Shown: in pieces, positions 56,701 through 64,000 of the stretch
Position numbering within the stretch: the first letter of the stretch is position 1
Layout of the letters: every line of letters starts with the position of its first letter
Assembly (NCBI GenBank): GCA_020086605.1
Contig: JACBWW010000020.1
Location: 13,376,722 to 13,440,721, forward strand
Source of the DNA: Lanius collurio
Taxonomy: Eukaryota > Chordata > Aves > Passeriformes > Laniidae
DNA length: 64,000 bases
Direction of reading: 5' to 3'
Notes under the pieces: generated by a model
What the model was told of the DNA's origin: nothing
The model's database searches: none
Seen by the model: the letters and a program-made list of their open reading frames with translations, nothing else
Position numbers and translations under genes: made by a program

Positions 56701-58538
56701 TCATAGCAGAAGAGCATCAGGCCTCAAAATTGATGATAAAGTCACATTGCTGGTAACAGCTGCAAGTGCCAATGATTTTAGGGAAGTAATCTCTTCTACA
56801 GTGAGGGGCAGGCTATATAAATCCTCAAAGAGGTAGGTGGGTGATCTGGAGCATACTCAGAGCACACAGGAAATGAGCAGCCAGTGTGGTGGCGGTCTTG
56901 CAAGCTGCGCCTGTTTTGTAGAGCAGTGGGTCTGCACCAGCGGAAGCTCCCGAGGAGCTTTTCACAATGACGCTTTCTGATAATCAGCCCGGAGGATACC
57001 CAGGCAGGAAGATGAAGTTCAACTCTTTCTCCTCTTGCTTTTGCTGTGCAGTTCTAAATGTATAGTAGCCGGTGTGTTTGGCACTTTAGTGTTAAAGATT
57101 TTCTGTGAAAATTGCCTCTTCACCCCTCTTTTTTGATGTTGTGATACTATAGTTTTCCCTAAGAAACAGTACAATGTTACTGAATGCACCATTCAGGTGG
57201 TTAATTTGACATTGACCACAAAATTAAAAATTGCAGCTTTTTCTATAGTGCTTTTGATTATTGTTTGAAAAGAGATAAAAGAAGTAGCTGTAAAACTTGG
57301 CTTTTTCAAAGTTTTGATATAACATTACAGACATCACACCACACAGCTTAACATCATTCCCAAATTAAGTTCTGACTTTTTGGCTAGTGGTGTGTGGTTT
57401 TATTAACTTTGCAGTTTTCAAATGTTTCCATGCTATGATACAACTGAAAAATATTTTGAGGTAACCCCAGTGTAGCAATTAAGAAAGGAAGTTGGCTGCA
57501 GCTGTGTCAAGCCCACTATTAAAGCATTATGGCCTTAAAATACTGGACAGGATCACGCAAACACAACAAAGCAATGTAACAACAAAATTTGTGGGCTGTA
57601 ACCTACCATTAGCTCGTCTCCACAAAACCAAGCAGAGTTTCATATTTGCTTAGCAGAAGTTATTTGTCCTTCAATTTTTTTGTCAGTGAAGAACTGGAAA
57701 AGCTTCCCAATCCAGCAGAAGTATCAGTGTACAGTGGAAGGGGAGACTTTTGGAGCTTGTGAAACCTCTGTAATGCGGCAGTGAGTACTGGAAGTCATGG
57801 CTACAAAACCTTGGTGTATCAGGTCTAATATGAGCAGATGGCAAAGTGTCAGGGAGCAATAGTCCCAGCAGTCACAGTCTGCTCTGCTGAGAGGGTGGCT
57901 GAAGGTTAGCTGGGAACGTGGTCTGAGCACTTAGTGCATGCATGTATTCCCCACAGAGCAGGTACGGGAGTGGTTTGTGCCCAGCCTTGCTTGTGGCCGT
58001 GCGCTGTGTTTATCACCGACCCTTATCATTCCCCTCCTGCACAGTTCCCTGCTGCTGTGTCTGCGCTGTATTGCTTTCGCACGAGGAATTGCATTTGGTC
58101 TTTGGTCACAGAAGCCAAGGAAAAGTGTAAATTCCTGAGGGATGAGGGCAGGGCTGAACTTGGCATGCTTCTCTTTACCTGACAAAATCATGAACTGGCT
58201 GGAAACCACACGAGGATTCTGCTATGGTTTAGGGATTTTCCTACGGGGAGCCTTGGTAACCTGTCACATGGGAAAGACCCAGCATGTGCTGGAAAAGGAG
58301 CAAACACCTCTCCTGGCAGAAGCTGGCACAGTGGGCTGTGGTTATGTACTGTGCATGATGCCGCTTCTCACACGCAAGTGCGAGCGTGGAGTACCAGTAA
58401 CTGACACCTGCCAGCTTGAGGTTGTTGTACCATCTGGTCATACCACTTCTCCTCATGAGTGACAATGTGTTGCTTTTGAAAGTTAGACTGATTTATGTCA
58501 AAATATAGATAGAACTGGCTCTCCTAATATAAAAGTGT

Positions 58539-58583
58539 GAGACCAAGACCCCTATGTAGCTAGGGGTCTCTTTTGGTTGTCTC
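58539..58583. other. Imperfect 45-bp hairpin
   Basis: An inner 8-bp perfect stem (gaccccta / taggggtc) with a 6-base loop is extended by outer arms gagac-ccaa-type / ttgg-tt-gtctc with small bulges on the 3' side. It could form a stable RNA or cruciform structure. It is shorter than a usual pre-miRNA. Confidence 0.7.
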
Positions 58584-61500
58584 CTGTGCCATGGTTATTG
58601 AAAAAATATGAAACCTCTCAAACTTACAAGAAAACTGTTCTTTCCTTCCATTGATATGCATGCCAGTGGACACACAGTTTTCAGCTGCCTTTTTTTTTTT
58701 CCCATCAAATGACTGTGCTTAAAAACTGGTAAAGACCTTGGAGTTCGAAGTTACTGAGCTACTGATAAAATAATTTATCTATTAATTATATATCTAATTA
58801 TCTGTGGGCTTTTGTTTTTCTCACTATAAAAATATATTATGAAACAGCTGTCATAAAAACTTTTCATGTAATTTCTTTCGTTTCCGTCAATTTAAATGCA
58901 AGTTTTTAAATTCCCATCTCTTTCAGTGGAGTTTTAATTCTGAATGAAAAGCTATTGGGTAAATTATCTCTGAGTTTGAATCAAGTCCACCAGGTTTCAA
59001 AAAAAAAAGCATGGGAAATGTTCTCATAATGTTCAAACATTTTTCTCCTAAAATATCTCTCTTTTCATATATGTGATCATTTTCATTCAAAATATGTAAA
59101 AATCAAGAAAATCCAGGAAAACTTTCTGTGCTTCCCACTGAAGAAGTCTGCATTAAGATTTACCATATTGTGGGGATTTGCATGATCTTTAAACCAACTG
59201 AAAGCCAAGTAGATGTCAGCTATAAATATATGAAATGGCTTCTCGAAATGCTCTGCTGAAGAATGAGTGAGAAGGATTTATGTATTACTTTAGGTTGTAC
59301 AGTCTTTTCTCCTCTTAACCTATTCCATATGACCCGCTGCTGTTGGCAGTATTATATGTTTTATATAAAGGTGGCAAGACATCAAGGTTGTATGTCTTGA
59401 ATCAGAGAAAAGTAAAGGAAAACAGGCACTAAAATATATATTCTGCTCTGGCATATGCTGTAAGATATAAATCAATATAAAATCTGAACTACCAGGTATA
59501 ACTTGTGCTAATTCTAGAAAAAAAAAAGGGAAGAAAGCATGTTCCTTTGAAATTGGCTTTTAATCACAACTATGCATGGAATGTAGGCAGTTTGATGAAG
59601 GTGAGTATGCATGCCCATTTACTTTATCTGATTTAATCTGCTACAACTGAGGAATTCTAGAGAGGCTGCATGGTGAGAAAAAAAAATTCCTGCTTGTACT
59701 GTAGGATATGTATTGTCTCTTATTTTATCCATGTGCTGGATATAGTGCATGAATATTGAGTCATGGCATAGATTGTGGAAGGCAACTCCTTTTTTTTTAA
59801 ATTTATAAAACAAATAAAAAAGATAAAAATCATAAATCAACAAATGCAGGGTAAGTTATGATAATTTTATGTCGCACCTTCTACTTGAAAAGTAATTGAA
59901 ATTATTTCTAAGCAAGCTCTCCAGATTTTTAACATTTTAATGTACATGTGTGCATACAAAATTTAAGGATGGCATTAAAGATAGCAGTTTCCCACTGTGT
60001 GAAGTCTAGACTATGATTTTAAACACTCAGATAAATACAGAGATAAGAAAAAGGTTTTTGTTGCTGGCAGTCCTAAGGGGGAAAAGCTAAAATTATCTGG
60101 GAGTTTCTGTGTTATAAAATAAATATACAGCCAAATTATTGTTGCTTCCTTTGCTAGCTTTGCTTATTTGCTCATTAACTTCAGAAGTTTAATATTCATC
60201 ACAGCAAAATGATCGGTGACATGCAGTAAATATGAGTTCTTCCTAAATTAAAAATAAATCAGTACGTTTTAGCCAGAGGTCATCATTGTGAACTGTTTGA
60301 TCAGCTGAAATAACATAATTACTACTCAAAACACCTGTACATCTGACACTTTATTCTTTTCACAAAATACACAAAAATAATTTTCCGTGGAACACTGGCT
60401 AATTCTATTCTAATATTTTCCTCCTCCACCTTTACCTCCCACTGAAATCAAGCCTATGCAAATACATAACATAATGATTAACATGGAGAACCTTCTTCTT
60501 CTCCCGCTGATACTAGGGGAAGAAGATCTAGACTTGAGAATCTCCTTATTTTGTACTAGGCCTTTTAGAAAATCAGAGCAAAGTTAAACATGAAGAGACT
60601 TCTGAAAGTAATGTTGGATATCTTGCAAGGGATCTGTTGAAGAAAACGTAGAAGTGATAAATCAATTTTTTAAAGACCTTTTAACATTGAGGAGGATGTT
60701 ACATCACTGGTATCATTCATGTATTAGCTTTTAGCTGGACTATTACTGTTGATTACTTTGTAGTGTTTAAGGGAGCCAGTCAAGAAGATGAGGTAGGGTG
60801 CAAACAAGGGAGAGGAGTGCAGTCCTACCCCAGGTTAGAGCCAAAACACACAGAAGTCAGCCTTCTCCGCTGCAATGAGCTTGGAACAGGCTCTGAAAGA
60901 GGGGAAACCCTTTTGCCTGCAAATGCAAGTGTGAATATAGACTTGCCAGTTTATTTTAACAATTTATTATGTTATGTATGTGGGCTTTAATATAAATCCA
61001 CGCATCTCCTTGATAGCAAAGCATTGTAACATATTGTAAAGATGTGTCTAATAAATGTAATGGCTGCATACACAGCAGACATGTAATAGTTTACAATGGG
61101 CGACTATGTAATTTTATACGTAAAACTCTTATCCATTACATACTTAGGTTATTGCAAATCCCCGTTTAGCCCAGCAGTAATCTCTGCTCATGTGCATACA
61201 AATACACGTGTACTGGTGTGTAGACCATGGTCAATTCAATAATGCATCCATTTGATGCAAAATATGTATGCAGGTTTTCAAATGATGGTAAGATATCTTG
61301 CCCACAATATGTTGTTTCCTACAGCAATCTGTAGCAATGTCTTTTGCAATTAATAAATACCAATGTGTCCATATATATGTGTATATGGACATACATGCAT
61401 GTATGTATGGATGTAATTTTTTTTGCACATGGATGTATTGATAAATTATTGAAATAGTTAGATTTTAAATATACACTGATATATTTTCAATATTTTTGTG

Positions 61501-62202
61501 TATCTATATATGTACATATACAGTTCTATGCATCCAGTCTAGCAAGTAATGCATCATTCTCTGAGAAATTACAAATGATTATTTAAAACTAAGACATGTT
61601 AGTTGTGTATGAAAGAGAAATGGATACTTCACGATGATTATGCCCATGTCTGCAGATGGTAAAAAAAAGAACAAGCAGAAATAGGGATTTTCTGGAAAGA
61701 AATCACAATCATTGTTGAAGGTTGTAAATTAAAGAGTACTTCAACATCCAAAGAGTATTTCAACTCCAAAAAAATTTTGGGGAGATTTTGAAGAGCTAAA
61801 TCCGTAAAAAAAAAAAATCCCACAAAAATATGTTGTAAATGCATTTTTAATTTGTCTCAGACTTCAAGAAAATTGAACTGTGTTAAAAGAGGATGTGGCA
61901 TGAAAAATTTCAAGCGGTTTGAGGCCCAAAGCTGCAAGCATTTCCACATGTCAATAATTCTACACACACAGAAGTTTGATTTGAAGTCAGTTACTGAAAT
62001 TTTGTATTATCAGGGCTTCAGTTTGGCTACAATGCAGTTAGACTTGGTGAAAATTTGCTTTTGACTTTTAAGTTATTCTTAATAGAAAAACTATTCATAG
62101 GTACATGTGATAGCACTGCAGTCAGCACCCAGTACTTTATCCGTGTTCATCTGCAAGTGTATCTGTGTCCCCATCTGGACCCAGAAGCAGTTCTATGTCA
62201 AT

Positions 62203-62238
62203 GGGGGATATATATGTACATATATATATATGTGTGTG
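62203..62238. repeat. TA/TG alternating microsatellite
   Basis: Alternating purine-pyrimidine tract (tatatatgtacatatatat then tgtgtgtg), a sequence type that is often variable in length. Confidence 0.85.
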
Positions 62239-63029
62239 TACGGAAACAGCGATATGGGGGAAGGCAGACGGACAGATGGTTGATGAACTTCTGTGCTCGA
62301 ACATGCACGTGTGGCATTTGCACACCAGCTGCTCCAGGCACGGCTGTATCTGTAGGGAAACTCAAAAATTTCTTCTCTGTTTAAGAGCAGAGGAGAAAAA
62401 TTAGCGCAGAAAAGGGTGGGAAAGAGAGATGACATATCCAGTATCTTGCAGAAGGAAAGCACTAGGCTTACCTAACTTCAGGCATGTCATGCTTCTCCGT
62501 TTCTGGTGACTTTGGGGATTTTGGATCAGACTGAGAATGGCTTATGAGCTGGTTCCTTTGTGAAAGGATTACTTTCCTACACTTGATTTACCCAAATTTT
62601 AATTTTGAGAGAATATTTATACATGGATCCCTTTTGAAAATGCCCCATAATGCCATGAATGCCACAAAGTCTGTAATTTACCATGTCACTCCATAAACAT
62701 ATGGAGAAAAATTACTTCAGAATAATGGCTTGAATCTTAAAGTGGGTACTTAGCATTGCCAGATCTCATTGAGTTCTGTTTAGAGATTTAGGATCTCACA
62801 TCAGTACATGAGTCTTACAGGCTTTTTGTTGATTTTTGGAGTGGTTCTAATAATCTGTGCTCATGTTTAATTTGTAAGCTACTGAATCAAGGTGTGATTA
62901 ACCACAGCAAGAGGGTTCTTGAAGATAAAATAAATATTTATTTTGTCTAACTGGATAATTAGAGTGAGAGTTAAGTAGTTTTTCTCAGCAATTATAGCAA
63001 ATTGAATGGATCTTTAGATGTGTCAAAAT

Positions 63030-63065
63030 CCATTGTTTATATATATATATATATATAAACAATGG
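63030..63065. repeat. 36-bp perfect palindrome around a TA repeat
   Basis: The arms CCATTGTTTA and TAAACAATGG flank an alternating TA tract; the whole 36 bases equal their own reverse complement. Each arm contains the SOX-type core ATTGTT/AACAAT. Confidence 0.97.
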
Positions 63066-64000
63066 TACTATTATTAAAGCAATGAAATAGCAATTTTTTA
63101 AAATTTAAGATAGCTCGTTAAGCTTTTTTATCTGTATAAATAAATATGCAGGATAAATGAATGTTCAGTGTGTGAGCATGTATGTAAATATGTACATTTG
63201 TTATATGAAAAGCTTTCATCCCTTTACTAGGACTTCACATCTCATTTAATCTTGTAAATAACATTGGTCTGTGTTTGTTGTTGTTTTATATCAAGGTTTC
63301 ACATTCTCAATATGAGGGAATCTGATAACATGAGCTCCCATGCTGATAATAAAGTTGACAAGATTACTGAATATTTGATCATAAATCCTTTACAGTTATT
63401 AAAACTGCCAGAGAAAGAAACTGAGGTATTTTCAAGTGTTGTCTTGATCCTGAAGTGATTTTGTGCAAAGGCTTCTAAGAAAGTGGTTCTCTATTTTCTC
63501 AAAATTTCATAAATTAGAAATGAACCCCAAAATTCAGTTTTGTATTTTTTTCAAAGCAAAATGCTGAAATTTGAAAACAGGGACAGGATTTAAGTTTTGT
63601 GAATAATGGAGTGAAAGAAAAAATTCCAAGTTTTTATGTCTGCAAATTTTTTTTTAAACTGTGGAAGGAGATTGTTTTTGAGATGACGAGACATCCTCGC
63701 TTCGATGTTGGTTGCTTTTCTAACTTTGCAGAAATGACTGTGCTTAAGGATAAAACATCCATATAAAAGCTCTCATCCAAGCTTCTAAGTGTCCTTTAAA
63801 TTCTTTGAAACATAAAAGCACATTGAAAGATAATCTGGCAGTTAATCTGTCAGTATTATAAATATGACAGACAGCTGAAGTATTCTGCCAGTGAGTAACC
63901 TGCCATCTTGCTCTTGGGCCAAAGAATAGAGCTGTGGTAGCTGGCTTGGGAAGTGAATGAGTTGAATGGAGATTTTTTGGTGGAGTAGTTTGGGGAAAAG

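Larger units (their letters stand above)
44800..64000. other. Intergenic DNA downstream of N4BP2
   Basis: About 19 kb without a recognisable protein. In mammals RHOH follows N4BP2 on the same strand; its coding sequence is one conserved exon of about 190 codons, and no Rho-GTPase motif (such as a GDxxVGKT P-loop) is present, so RHOH coding sequence is outside the window. Noncoding RHOH exons could lie here but cannot be recognised. 46.3-47.4 kb is somewhat GC-richer, with a 168-codon minus-strand open frame (46821-47327) that resembles nothing I know. From 54.9 kb to the end the sequence is AT-rich with TA and TG/TA microsatellites (61.37-61.41 kb and 62.21-62.24 kb). Confidence 0.75.

Noticed and set aside
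59174..59182. Octamer motif ATTTGCAT upstream of the expected RHOH position
   Set aside because: The same octamer occurs several times across the window, including inside a coding exon, so it is not informative alone.
44800..64000. RHOH coding exon expected downstream
   Set aside because: Searched for Rho-GTPase motifs in the open frames; none present, so it is outside the window.
1..64000. CRISPR arrays, operons, tRNA or rRNA genes
   Set aside because: The window is vertebrate nuclear DNA; no regularly spaced repeats, tRNA-like or rRNA-like stretches were recognised.

Overview
The window is vertebrate nuclear DNA, most likely from a bird. Two CR1-type LINE 3' ends (23.26-23.75 kb and 49.87-50.06 kb), a solo LTR and a compact locus all point that way, although CR1 alone would also fit other sauropsids. 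One protein-coding gene can be read with certainty: N4BP2 (NEDD4-binding protein 2, also called B3BP), on the + strand. Joining 16 coding exons at GT-AG sites gives an uninterrupted frame of 1782 codons plus stop, from the ATG at 16172 to the TGA at 40660-40662. This is close to the length I recall for the human protein (about 1770 aa). No frameshift or internal stop was seen.

Layout. 1-8.15 kb is AT-rich intergenic DNA with no confident gene; it holds a 28-base T run, one exon-like open stretch and an LTR-like patch at 6.2-7.1 kb. 8.15-9.15 kb is a strong CpG island with GC boxes and no TATA box, taken as the N4BP2 promoter; a likely noncoding first exon ends at 8550 in a GAGCC-repeat tract. 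8.55-16.05 kb is the large first intron. 16.05-40.66 kb carries the coding exons. The 3' UTR starts at 40663, with a proximal poly(A) signal at 40837 and a possible distal one at 44778. 44.8-64 kb is intergenic. In mammals RHOH lies downstream of N4BP2; its conserved single coding exon is not present here, so this interval is probably flanking or regulatory DNA. It includes a second, smaller CpG island (48.85-49.2 kb), a pair of duplicated ~300-bp elements with nearly identical cores, a CR1 fragment, and a 36-bp perfect palindrome.

How it works together. The encoded protein has an N-terminal CUE domain (ubiquitin binding), a P-loop kinase domain, a long low-complexity acidic middle region with a duplicated Gly-Asp/His-Trp-Pro motif and a second CUE-like segment, a third CUE-like segment, and a C-terminal DUF1771-Smr nuclease module with intact DxH and TGRG motifs. 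From the related no-go-decay nucleases Cue2 (yeast) and NONU-1 (nematode), a role in cleaving nucleic acid at ubiquitin-marked sites is the reasonable inference.

I did not find an unknown multi-gene system. The points most worth a second look are the duplicated intergenic element, the duplicated splice donor after exon 15, the AUG-stop upstream ORF just before the start codon, and the sense-oriented LTR with its own poly(A) signal inside intron 15.
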